Assembly: GCA_012798185.1 (NCBI GenBank)
Contig: JAAZNS010000453.1
Coordinates: forward strand, 1 to 6,729
Reading direction: 5' to 3'
Length of the DNA stretch: 6,729 bases
Source: Chloroflexota bacterium
Lineage (GTDB): Bacteria > Chloroflexota > Anaerolineae > Anaerolineales > UBA4823
Program-made: the position numbers and the translations under genes
Shown: positions 1 through 6,729 of the stretch, one piece after another
Layout: each line of letters starts with the position of its first letter
Position numbering within the stretch: position 1 is the stretch's first letter
Notes under the pieces: model-generated
Database searches by the model: none
Told to the model about the DNA's origin: nothing
The model's input: only the letters and a program-made list of their open reading frames with translations

Positions 1-1008
1 AATGCCCAGGTTAACCTGGAGGCAGCCCGGGCAAAAGCGGAAGCTGAGCGGCTGCCCGTGCAAAACTCGCTGGATGATCTGACTATCAATGCCTCCGCGG
101 CGCGGGGTGAAGCTGCCCGTAATGTAGCGGCTGCAAACCGGGCAGTACGCGATGCTGTATATAACCTGGACAATTTTTTAGTTTCATCTCTTCAAGCTAA
201 CCTCACTCCTGCTGAAGGGATATCGGTAACTCAAAAAATTCTCAATCAGGCACGGGCTGCATTCGAACCTTATCGCAATGATTCATTAGAAAACGATCGG
301 CGTAAAAAATTGAAAGAAGCTTTAGACAATGCTCAAAGCGAATACGACAGCGCTGTTCGGCGAATTGAACTGACCGCCGCGCTAGAAGCAGCAGAATCCA
401 GATTGCGTAAAGCAGAAGATGACCTTGCCAAGCTGCAAAACGGTCCTAACCCAAAGGATGTTGCTATCCTGGAAGCCCAATTGGCTGCCATTGATATTGT
501 TCCTAAGCAGGCAGAAGTGCAGTTAGAAGCTGCCCAGAAGAATTTAGAGATTGCCCGTTCTTCTCTCGGCACTGCCAAAGCAGCCGTTGCGCAGGCACAA
601 GCAGCCCTGGACTTAATCGAGCTGCAAATCCGTAAAACCACAGTTGTTTCTCCCATGGATGGCGTGGTGCTTTCTAGCAATGTCGAGGTGGGCGAGGTGA
701 TCCAGGCTGGCGCTTCAGCGATGACACTTGGCAAATTGTCAACTTTAAACCTGACCGTCTATCTGCCTGAATATCGGATTGGTGAGGTATCGCTTGGTCA
801 GACAGCTCAAGTGACCGTAGATTCATTTCCGGGTGATTCTTTTCAAGCCACGGTGGTTTATATCGCCGATAAAGCAGAGTACACACCACGAAATGTACAA
901 ACTGTCGAAGGGCGGCGGAATACGGTTTTCGGTATCGAGCTGCTCCTCGAAAATGCAGATGGCAGGTTAAAGCCCGGCATGCCTGCCGATGTGATTTTCA
1001 AAAAGTAG
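1..1008 (+). CDS. HlyD/YbhG-type membrane-fusion (periplasmic adaptor) subunit of an ABC exporter, 5' partial
   Basis: The frame is open from base 1, so the true start lies upstream; the GTG at 58 is internal coding sequence, not a convincing start. The 335 visible codons show a long Ala/Glu/Gln/Lys-rich helical region (about residues 1-213), typical of the adaptor coiled-coil hairpin, with a GPNPKD turn at residues 148-153. Next comes the second half of a lipoyl-like domain (SPMDGVVL from residue 217, then VGEVIQAG) and a beta-barrel part ending in LKPGMPADV. AEYTPRNVQT (residues 292-301) resembles the AEFTPKTVET segment I recall from E. coli YbhG, which suggests the YbhG/YhiI group. Members bridge an ABC-2 type exporter across the cell envelope. 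The missing N-terminus should carry the membrane anchor or signal and the first lipoyl half. The helical stretch before the GPNPKD turn is longer than the part after it, so the coiled coil may contain two repeats, as in YbhG. It is followed after 7 bases by an ATPase gene. The exported substrate cannot be read from the sequence. Confidence 0.88.
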   Translation, partial: NAQVNLEAARAKAEAERLPVQNSLDDLTINASAARGEAARNVAAANRAVRDAVYNLDNFLVSSLQANLTPAEGISVTQKILNQARAAFEPYRNDSLENDRRKKLKEALDNAQSEYDSAVRRIELTAALEAAESRLRKAEDDLAKLQNGPNPKDVAILEAQLAAIDIVPKQAEVQLEAAQKNLEIARSSLGTAKAAVAQAQAALDLIELQIRKTTVVSPMDGVVLSSNVEVGEVIQAGASAMTLGKLSTLNLTVYLPEYRIGEVSLGQTAQVTVDSFPGDSFQATVVYIADKAEYTPRNVQTVEGRRNTVFGIELLLENADGRLKPGMPADVIFKK

Positions 1009-1009
1009 G
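1003..1009 (+). promoter_or_regulatory. Ribosome binding site of the first ABC ATPase
   Basis: AAGTAGG is one mismatch from an AGGAGG-type core. It lies 6 bases before the ATG at 1016 and overlaps the stop codon of the adaptor gene. This supports the ATG at 1016 and translational coupling with the adaptor. Confidence 0.4.
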
Positions 1010-1015
1010 TTTTTT

Positions 1016-1975
<960 letters not shown>

Positions 1976-1976
1976 T

Positions 1977-2909
1977 ATGGATTTGCCTGCCATCCAAGTA
2001 GAAAACCTGACTCGTCGTTTTGGAAATTTTGTTGCGGTGGATCATGTCACTTTCCATGTTCAGCCCGGTGAAATTGTTGGCTATCTTGGTCCCAATGGCT
2101 CAGGCAAGACAACCACAATCCGGATGCTTTTGGGCTTGTTGAAACCAAGTGAAGGAACTGCCCGTGTTTTGGGCTATGATATTGCCCGCCAATCTGAGCA
2201 AATTCGTGCTGTCTGTGGCTATATGTCACAGAAGTTCGCTATTTATGATGACTTGACGGTGTGGGAGAATTTACAATTTTATGCTGGTGTGTACGGTATT
2301 GTAGAAAAAAAAGATATCCAAAAAACTATTGCCCATGTTGGGCTGATTGATCAGATGAATATTCTAACCAGCGAACTTTCCACCGGATGGCGGCAGCGTT
2401 TGGCGCTGGGAATTGCTTTGGTGCACAGCCCAAGATTATTATTCCTGGATGAACCGACATCGGGAGTGGACCCCAACGCTAGGCGTGCTTTTTGGGATTT
2501 GATTTACGACTTATCATCTAAGGGGGTGACTATTCTGGTAACTACCCATTACATGGACGAAGCAGAATACTGCAACCGGGTGGGCATTATGCGGGATGGG
2601 CGTTTATTAGCGATGGATACTCCCTCCGGGTTAAAAGAAACTGCGTTGCCTGGGTTAGCCTGGGATGTTTTTGCTAATCCTATGATGGCTGCGCTGACTA
2701 AATTGGAGAAATGCCCTTTAGTCTTACGCGCTGGTTTGGCTGGCGATCATTTGCGGGCGATAACTGGGAAAAATGTAACTTCCGATGAATTGGAGAGCTT
2801 TCTGGCTGGAAATGGCATCCAACAGGTGCATCTTGAAAATGTGGAACCCTCCCTGGAAGACGTTTTTCTGGCTTTAGCTGCTCGCCCCTTAAAGGGACCT
2901 GACGTATAA
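1977..2909 (+). CDS. ABC exporter ATPase subunit, second of a pair (like the C-terminal half of YbhF)
   Basis: A 310-residue ATP-binding subunit. The ATG at 1977 is chosen because of the AAAGAGG site in front and because the conserved domain (IQVENLTRRFG) begins right after it. Motifs: Walker A GPNGSGKT (38-45), Q-loop Q85, altered signature LSTGWRQR (134-141), Walker B LLFLDE with E159, D-loop GVDP (163-166), switch H191 in TTHYMDEAEYCNR, and C-terminal PSLEDVF (291-297). The signature has Thr-Gly-Trp where Gly-Gly-Gln/Met is usual; a similar loss is what I recall for the second half of YbhF. In a heterodimer this signature would face the first ATPase's site, which also lacks its switch His, while this subunit's intact site would face the normal LSGGM. 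One canonical and one degenerate site are therefore expected. The gene is one base from the previous stop. The permease genes that usually follow are absent; a kinase gene starts 9 bases after its stop. Confidence 0.93.
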   Translation: MDLPAIQVENLTRRFGNFVAVDHVTFHVQPGEIVGYLGPNGSGKTTTIRMLLGLLKPSEGTARVLGYDIARQSEQIRAVCGYMSQKFAIYDDLTVWENLQFYAGVYGIVEKKDIQKTIAHVGLIDQMNILTSELSTGWRQRLALGIALVHSPRLLFLDEPTSGVDPNARRAFWDLIYDLSSKGVTILVTTHYMDEAEYCNRVGIMRDGRLLAMDTPSGLKETALPGLAWDVFANPMMAALTKLEKCPLVLRAGLAGDHLRAITGKNVTSDELESFLAGNGIQQVHLENVEPSLEDVFLALAARPLKGPDV

Positions 2910-2918
2910 TTAAAAAAT

Positions 2919-3935
2919 ATGATTTTCACCATACCCCGGGCTATATTTATTGGTTTGCTTCAACGCGCATTTCTCATTTTACCTTCGGGTAAGGCGTTCC
3001 TCGATATCCCTGGCGGTAATTTGTTATTCGCTTCAGTGGGATGGCTGCTCTGGCAGCCCGATTCCTCCCCGGGATTAGTAGCGCGGGTCGGAGAAGATTA
3101 CCCGCAAGCCTGGCTGGAGATGTTTCATCAGCGCGGGTTAGATACACGTGGTATTACCGTGCTGCCTGAAGCGGTAGATGTGCGGCATTTTTGCGCCTAC
3201 ACCAGCCGCACCACTCGGGTGACCGATGATCCGGTCAGCCATTTTGCCTGGCTAAAATTGCCATTTCCGAAAATGCTGCTTGGTTATCACCCTCCCTCAA
3301 AAATCGATAGCCGGACGCGTTTATCGGCAACCTCAATAAGATTGGGGGATGTTCCCGATTTATACCTGGATGCCGGTGCTGCACATCTTTGCCCGGTGGA
3401 TTATCTGACACACAGTTTACTGCCTGCTTTATTACGCCAATCGCAGATATCAACCATTACTTTAGATCCAGCAGCGGGGTATATGAATCCGACTTATTTT
3501 AATTTGGTGCCCGCGTTGGTCACAGGTTTATCTGCTTTTATGCCTTCAGAAGAAGAATTACGTTTTTTATTCCAGGGTCGCAGCAACGACTTATGGGAAA
3601 TGATGGAGGCATTAGCTGCTTATGGATGTGATTTGATCGTGGTTAAACGCGGCGAGGGTGGTCAGGCATTGCTCGATGCAGCGGCGCATAAGCGCTGGGA
3701 AATTCCGGCTTATCCGGCGCGGCTGGTCGATCCAAGCGGTGCTGGGGATGCTTTTTGCGGCGGCTTTCTGGCGGGTTACTGTTCCACTTATGATCCATTA
3801 GAAGCAGCTCTGACTGGTAATATTGCTGCCTCGCTTGCTATAGAAGGCAGCGGCCCTTTTTATGCTTTGGATGCTCTGCCGGGATTGGCGCAAGCCCGTT
3901 TGGAGGCAGTGCGCCAGGGGGTGAGGATGGTTTGA
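2919..3935 (+). CDS. PfkB/ribokinase-family carbohydrate or nucleoside kinase
   Basis: A 338-residue protein with the hallmarks of the PfkB fold. The N-terminal substrate-side motif PGGNLLFASVG begins near residue 31 (G32, G33, N34), RVGEDYP is at 56-62, VVKRGEGG lies in the second half, and the C-terminal signature DPSGAGDAFCGG begins at residue 271. GAGD is 274-277, so D277 is the expected catalytic base and the Gly-rich turn the anion hole. Such enzymes move phosphate from ATP to a sugar, nucleoside or similar alcohol in the cytoplasm. Substrate cannot be told from sequence; the first strand (IFIGLLQRAFLILPSGK) fits the general type better than a named kinase. The ATG at 2919 follows the ATPase stop by 9 bases of AT-rich DNA with no clear Shine-Dalgarno sequence, so translation may rely on coupling or an AT-rich leader. 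It seems to share a transcript with the exporter genes, but no functional link is evident. No clear terminator follows it. Confidence 0.88.
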   Translation: MIFTIPRAIFIGLLQRAFLILPSGKAFLDIPGGNLLFASVGWLLWQPDSSPGLVARVGEDYPQAWLEMFHQRGLDTRGITVLPEAVDVRHFCAYTSRTTRVTDDPVSHFAWLKLPFPKMLLGYHPPSKIDSRTRLSATSIRLGDVPDLYLDAGAAHLCPVDYLTHSLLPALLRQSQISTITLDPAAGYMNPTYFNLVPALVTGLSAFMPSEEELRFLFQGRSNDLWEMMEALAAYGCDLIVVKRGEGGQALLDAAAHKRWEIPAYPARLVDPSGAGDAFCGGFLAGYCSTYDPLEAALTGNIAASLAIEGSGPFYALDALPGLAQARLEAVRQGVRMV

Positions 3936-3945
3936 AATAATTCAA

Positions 3946-4013
3946 TGTATTGGGTAACATTAGATATTTATTGTTAACTATTTGGGGGATAATTTACGAA
4001 TCCATCCAATACA
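3946..4013. repeat. Weak long-range inverted repeat after the kinase gene
   Basis: TGTATTGGGT (3946-3955) can pair with ATCCAATACA (4004-4013) over ten positions, one of them G-U in RNA. The 48-base loop is AT-rich. There is no T-run after the second arm, so it is not a classic intrinsic terminator. It could be a 3' end-stabilising structure of the kinase transcript or chance. Confidence 0.25.
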
Positions 4014-4165
4014 GGGTTTACGCGAATTGAAGCGGATAGTATTAGCAAATCATTATTGCTTTAAACCAATGTTCCCTGAAATTACCTCGAAAACAATAAC
4101 CTAAGGCGATTTTCCCGCTTGTTAAAGGCTTTCGTATAAGATACACTTATTAAAATCTAAGTTGA

Positions 4166-4195
4166 TTACCTTTATCATCATGAATTGAATATAAT
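4166..4195 (+). promoter_or_regulatory. Candidate sigma-70-type promoter for the M20 peptidase gene
   Basis: A perfect TATAAT lies at 4190-4195, 41 bases before the ATG at 4237. The best -35 at 18-base spacing is TTACCT (4166-4171), only a partial match to TTGACA. Given how AT-rich the region is, a chance match is possible; the position upstream of a gene after a long gap supports it. Confidence 0.35.
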
Positions 4196-4236
4196 AAATA
4201 CATATCATCTATTCTTTTAATGATTTTGTTTATATT

Positions 4237-5364
4237 ATGGCACTGTCATCCATGAAAAAAAGCCAGAAAGATTTTATTATCAGTAAAGTTATTGATCTCG
4301 CCATTCAAATCCAGCAAATTCCGGCGCCAACTTTCCACGAGCAGCAGCGGGCAGCTTTCGTTCACCAATGCTTTATGGGTGAAGGATTGCACCCCGAATT
4401 CGATTCGGCAGGTAATGTTTTAGCTTGCATCAGCGGATTAGGAATCGCACTGCCGGTAGTGGTTGTGGCTCACCTGGATACTGTTTTCCCTGAAAACGCA
4501 GATTTAACAATTTCTCGCCAGCCAGACCGCTTGTGCGGACCAGGCATTGGCGATAATGCATTAGGGGTGGCAGGTTTATTTGGCTTAATGTGGCGTCTTC
4601 GCCAGGAAGCTCGCCAATTACCCGGGGATTTATGGCTGGTAGCTGATGTATGCGAAGAGGGTTTGGGCGATCTGCGCGGCATGCGCCAGGTGGTGCAGCG
4701 ATTTGGAGACAAGGTATCTGCATATATTATCATCGAGGGGATGGCTTTGGGGCAGGTATATCACCGCGCGCTTGGCATAAGCCGTTATCGCATCGATGTA
4801 CGCACACCAGGCGGTCATTCATGGACAAATTTCGGGCAGCCTTCTGCTATCCACGAGTTATCGGCGTTGGTCGTCCAGTTGACCAATCTCCCCCTTTCTG
4901 ATAATCCCCGCGCTACACTCAATGTGGGTAAAATTTCGGGCGGAACATCGGTCAATACCATTGCCAATCACGCCCAAATAGAATTAGACCTGCGCTCGGA
5001 AGACCAAACCACTCTAAATAATCTGGTCGATTTGGTTTTATCTTGTGTGGCTGCTGCCAATAAAAAATCTGTTGCTGTAACAGCAGAGTTAATTGGCAGA
5101 CGGCCTTCCGGCGAATTACCAGCCGATCATCCGCTGGTACAGAATGCCATGGAAAGCCTGCAAAACCAGAGAATTCAAGTTCATCATAAAGCAGGTTCGA
5201 CCGATGCCAATATTCCTCTCAGCCTGGGATTGCCGGCAGTTGGAGTGGGAATATCAACTGGAGCAGGGGCACATACGCCTGAGGAATATATTTTAACTGC
5301 CCCGGTATCTCAAGGGCTGGAAGCATTGTTTAAATTGGTCAAAAAAACGTTTGTGAAAAATTAA
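4237..5364 (+). CDS. M20-family zinc metallopeptidase (peptidase T / carboxypeptidase G2-like)
   Basis: A 375-residue cytoplasmic-looking hydrolase without a signal peptide. The M20 two-metal site is readable: HLDT with H79 and catalytic-side D81, bridging D106 in GPGIGDNALG, the E140-E141 pair in VCEEGLGD, E167 in IIIEG, and H346 in GAHTPEEYI. The middle dimerisation (lid) domain starts near residue 178, with TPGGHSW (H194) supplying the His that acts across the dimer in this family. GGTSVNTIAN and ELDLRSE are also family-typical. It probably cleaves small peptides or N-acyl amino acids; the exact substrate is not visible, and some M20 proteins are deacetylases or desuccinylases. The start is uncertain: ATG 4237 or ATG 4252 (MKKSQKD), neither with a Shine-Dalgarno sequence. 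Its own 301-base upstream gap suggests independent transcription. It converges with the minus-strand membrane protein gene, 29 bases apart. Confidence 0.92.
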   Translation: MALSSMKKSQKDFIISKVIDLAIQIQQIPAPTFHEQQRAAFVHQCFMGEGLHPEFDSAGNVLACISGLGIALPVVVVAHLDTVFPENADLTISRQPDRLCGPGIGDNALGVAGLFGLMWRLRQEARQLPGDLWLVADVCEEGLGDLRGMRQVVQRFGDKVSAYIIIEGMALGQVYHRALGISRYRIDVRTPGGHSWTNFGQPSAIHELSALVVQLTNLPLSDNPRATLNVGKISGGTSVNTIANHAQIELDLRSEDQTTLNNLVDLVLSCVAAANKKSVAVTAELIGRRPSGELPADHPLVQNAMESLQNQRIQVHHKAGSTDANIPLSLGLPAVGVGISTGAGAHTPEEYILTAPVSQGLEALFKLVKKTFVKN

Positions 5365-5393
5365 TTGCCTTGGTGGAAACCAGAGTTCGCTGA

Positions 5394-6224
5394 TTAATAT
5401 TCGCCACATGCTGGCTGCTCGAGAGTATCGATATAGACACATGCAAAACGGAAGCCGTTCTCGAAACGCACCAAAACCGCATATCCCCGTTTTCCGAATG
5501 CTCTTAATGGCAGTTGAATGGGAAAGCTGTGAGGGTTGTCACTTAATTGCAGCGTATACCTTCCTTGCGCTTCTTCTATAAAGCCGTCTACGGGCAGCAG
5601 AACCGGCGCCAGCTGCGTATAGTCTCTGGCTGATAAACCTTCAATTATTAGCTCCTGGGTATGATGCAGTGCGTTGCGGCCGGTTTTGGGGTATATCGAG
5701 AGTAATCCTAGAAAAACGGCAATCACCAAAAGTCCAACACAAGGCAGAATCATTTTGGGCAGCGAGAACATGACGGACCTGAGCTCGTTTTCCCAAATAT
5801 GTATTACCTGCCGGACCAGCCATGCTACAGCCAAAAGAATCTCGGCTCGGGGAAGCCAGTATATAAAAATGAATCTCAACACCCCCATTTGGTTTTGAGC
5901 GCCTCGGGTGACAATAAAGATTGAAATCAGTGCGCTTAGCAAGGCACCCACTGCCGCGCTGCTTACTATGCTGCGAATTGTGTTGTTCGACCAGGCTGCC
6001 AGCCTACCTGCTACAGCACCGCAGCATGTCATCGAAAGAATAGCGGCGAGACGTTCAAGCAGAGGTTGATATAGCGGAATGTTGGAAAAAATGAATGAGT
6101 TCACATATTGTGAAATAATGCCGCAGATCATCCCCATCGCTAATCCAAGACTGGTTCCTAAATTACGCCTTGCCTCATTATTCATACCGCGATTGAAAAG
6201 CACACCCCAAATTCTCAAACTCAC
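5394..6224 (-). CDS. Hypothetical membrane protein with about five transmembrane helices and a C-terminal extracytoplasmic domain
   Basis: I do not recognise this family. The 276-residue reading starts at GTG (6224); an alternative ATG at 6185 (MNNEARRN) gives 263 residues and a better basic N-terminus, and neither has a clear ribosome site. Hydrophobic segments lie at about residues 22-47, 55-78, 83-106, 115-137 and 156-178. Arg19-Arg20 ahead of the first helix suggests the N-terminus is inside, so with five helices the last ~98 residues (from about 179) would be outside the membrane. That tail is soluble, with alternating hydrophobic residues suggesting beta strands (RYTLQLSD, YAVLVRFENGFRFACVYI), and holds two Cys (C262 in FACVYI and C273 in PACGEY). 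Two adjacent Cys (C67-C68) lie in helix 2. No transporter, enzyme or permease motif is evident, and it is not an ABC-2 permease by inspection. It lies 92 bases downstream of the acyl-CoA ligase gene on the same strand and could be co-transcribed. Confidence 0.72.
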   Translation of the reverse strand: MSLRIWGVLFNRGMNNEARRNLGTSLGLAMGMICGIISQYVNSFIFSNIPLYQPLLERLAAILSMTCCGAVAGRLAAWSNNTIRSIVSSAAVGALLSALISIFIVTRGAQNQMGVLRFIFIYWLPRAEILLAVAWLVRQVIHIWENELRSVMFSLPKMILPCVGLLVIAVFLGLLSIYPKTGRNALHHTQELIIEGLSARDYTQLAPVLLPVDGFIEEAQGRYTLQLSDNPHSFPIQLPLRAFGKRGYAVLVRFENGFRFACVYIDTLEQPACGEY

Positions 6225-6266
6225 CTATTCTGGTTGAAGAGATACCTGGAATGATTTGCGAAGATT

Positions 6267-6289
6267 GAATTCTTTTGCTCGAATTCTTT
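6267..6289. repeat. Short direct repeat in the gap between the ligase and membrane protein genes
   Basis: GAATTCTTT occurs at 6267-6275 and again at 6281-6289, starts 14 bases apart. It lies in the 92-base non-coding gap upstream of the membrane protein gene. It might be an operator or chance in AT-rich DNA. Confidence 0.3.
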
Positions 6290-6316
6290 CCATTGATTAT
6301 TTCTTATCAAAAATTA

Positions 6317-6729
6317 TTAGATTGAGCGGGTCAATTTCATACGGATATCAACAGCAAATGCGCCTTGGCTGGTTTCCAGCACACGTAAGGGGTTGATCTC
6401 AATTTCTTCCAGTTGGGGAAAATCACCTGCCAGCTGCCCCAAGCGAAGTAAAACCTCCATCACCGCGTTGCGGTCTGCCGGGGGGATATTCCGAAACCCA
6501 GCTAGCCGTTTTCCTGCCCAGGTGACTTCCAACAAGTGGGCAGCCTCTTCACGGGTTAATGGCGCCAGGGCAAAAGCTACATCGCGCAAACCCTCCACTT
6601 CTAATCCGCCGGAACCAAACATGGTCAATGCCCCAAATTGGGCATCTTGCACCGCACCGACAATCGTTTCCTGCCCTGGAGGCAGCATATGTTGAACCTG
6701 TACTCCGTGGATACGGGCTTGAGGGCGTG
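6317..6729 (-). CDS. Acetate--CoA ligase (ADP-forming) family protein, C-terminal ATP-grasp end, 5' partial
   Basis: The frame is open through the window edge; the ATG at 6688 is internal, because 13 further codons upstream (RPQARIHGVQVQH) continue the family pattern. The 136 visible residues are the end of the ATP-grasp domain of NDP-forming acyl-CoA synthetases. They show GQETIVGAVQDAQFG, glycine-rich MFGSGG (GSGG at visible residues 38-41), the DVAFALAPLTREEA segment, GFRNIPPAD, and EIEINPL, whose E110 and N112 are expected Mg/ATP ligands as in the succinyl-CoA synthetase beta subunit. Family members interconvert acyl-CoA + ADP + phosphate with free acid + CoA + ATP, often yielding ATP in fermenting anaerobes; some homologues are protein acetyltransferases (Pat-type). 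Whether the CoA-binding domains sit in the same protein cannot be seen. No obvious terminator follows; the membrane protein gene comes next on the same strand. Confidence 0.88.
   Translation of the reverse strand, partial: RPQARIHGVQVQHMLPPGQETIVGAVQDAQFGALTMFGSGGLEVEGLRDVAFALAPLTREEAAHLLEVTWAGKRLAGFRNIPPADRNAVMEVLLRLGQLAGDFPQLEEIEINPLRVLETSQGAFAVDIRMKLTRSI

Larger units (their letters stand above)
3936..4236. other. AT-rich intergenic region, 301 bases, no convincing gene
   Basis: This stretch is visibly richer in A and T than the flanking genes. Only very short open frames exist (for example 11 codons from the ATG at 4070), with no ribosome site. I saw no tRNA-like arms, no strong GC hairpin with a T-run that could end the upstream operon, and no long repeat. 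It holds a weak inverted repeat near its start and a promoter-like TATAAT near its end, each listed separately. Confidence 0.6.

Noticed and set aside
58..60. GTG as the start of the adaptor gene
   Set aside because: The frame is open upstream to base 1 and continues the same Ala/Glu-rich coiled-coil pattern; the needed N-terminal anchor and first lipoyl half are absent, so the gene is cut by the window edge.
333..734. Minus-strand 133-codon open frame inside the adaptor gene
   Set aside because: It is a shadow of the coiled-coil coding sequence; Ser/Ala-rich composition comes from reverse reading of Ala/Glu/Gln codons.
4101..4130. Imperfect stem between CCTAAGGCG and CGCTTGTTAAAGG in the intergenic gap
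   Set aside because: Pairing needs several bulges and mismatches; no T-run and no riboswitch-like conserved core could be recognised.
4231..4236. TATATT next to the peptidase ATG as a -10 for leaderless transcription
   Set aside because: It abuts the ATG at 4237, so transcription would begin inside the gene; it could only serve the ATG at 4252 and no -35 is visible.
5371..5382. Small hairpin TGGT-GGAA-ACCA between the convergent genes as a bidirectional terminator
   Set aside because: The stem has only four pairs and no T-run follows on either strand, so it does not qualify as an intrinsic terminator.
6393..6695. Plus-strand 100-codon open frame across the acyl-CoA ligase
   Set aside because: It is antisense to a clear ATP-grasp coding region with recognisable motifs, and its own translation shows no family features.

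Overview
The window looks like ordinary chromosomal DNA from a bacterium of mixed, roughly balanced base composition. The protein style suggests an anaerobic member of Chloroflexota (Anaerolineae-like): an NDP-forming acyl-CoA ligase of the ATP-grasp type, a PfkB kinase with a GGN amino terminus, and an M20 peptidase of the HxD / EE / GGHSW type. This assignment rests on remembered family resemblance and is tentative. No mobile element, CRISPR array, tRNA or rRNA was recognised.

Left part (1-3935, plus strand): a tightly packed gene run. It begins inside a membrane-fusion (HlyD/YbhG-type) subunit whose 5' end lies outside the window. Two separate ABC ATPase genes follow, with 7-base and 1-base gaps. 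All three resemble the YbhG-YbhF part of the YbhGFSR class of exporters, with the double ATPase YbhF split into two genes. The two ATPases are complementary in their defects: the first lacks the switch histidine, and the second has an altered signature motif. Together these would give one degenerate and one canonical ATP site in a heterodimer. The ABC-2 membrane permeases expected next are not there. Nine bases after the second ATPase a PfkB-family sugar/nucleoside kinase gene starts instead.

Middle (3936-4236): a 301-base AT-rich gap without a convincing gene. It holds a candidate promoter for the next gene and a weak long-range inverted repeat. Then comes an M20-family metallopeptidase (4237-5364, plus), with its metal ligands intact.

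Right part (minus strand): a five-helix membrane protein of unknown function (5394-6224), convergent with the peptidase. Upstream of it is the C-terminal end of an acetate--CoA ligase (ADP-forming) type ATP-grasp protein (6317 to the window edge). The 92-base gap between them carries a short direct repeat.

Nothing here proves a new system. The points most worth following are the ATPase pair without permeases joined to a kinase gene, the paired active-site degeneracy, and the unrecognised membrane protein.
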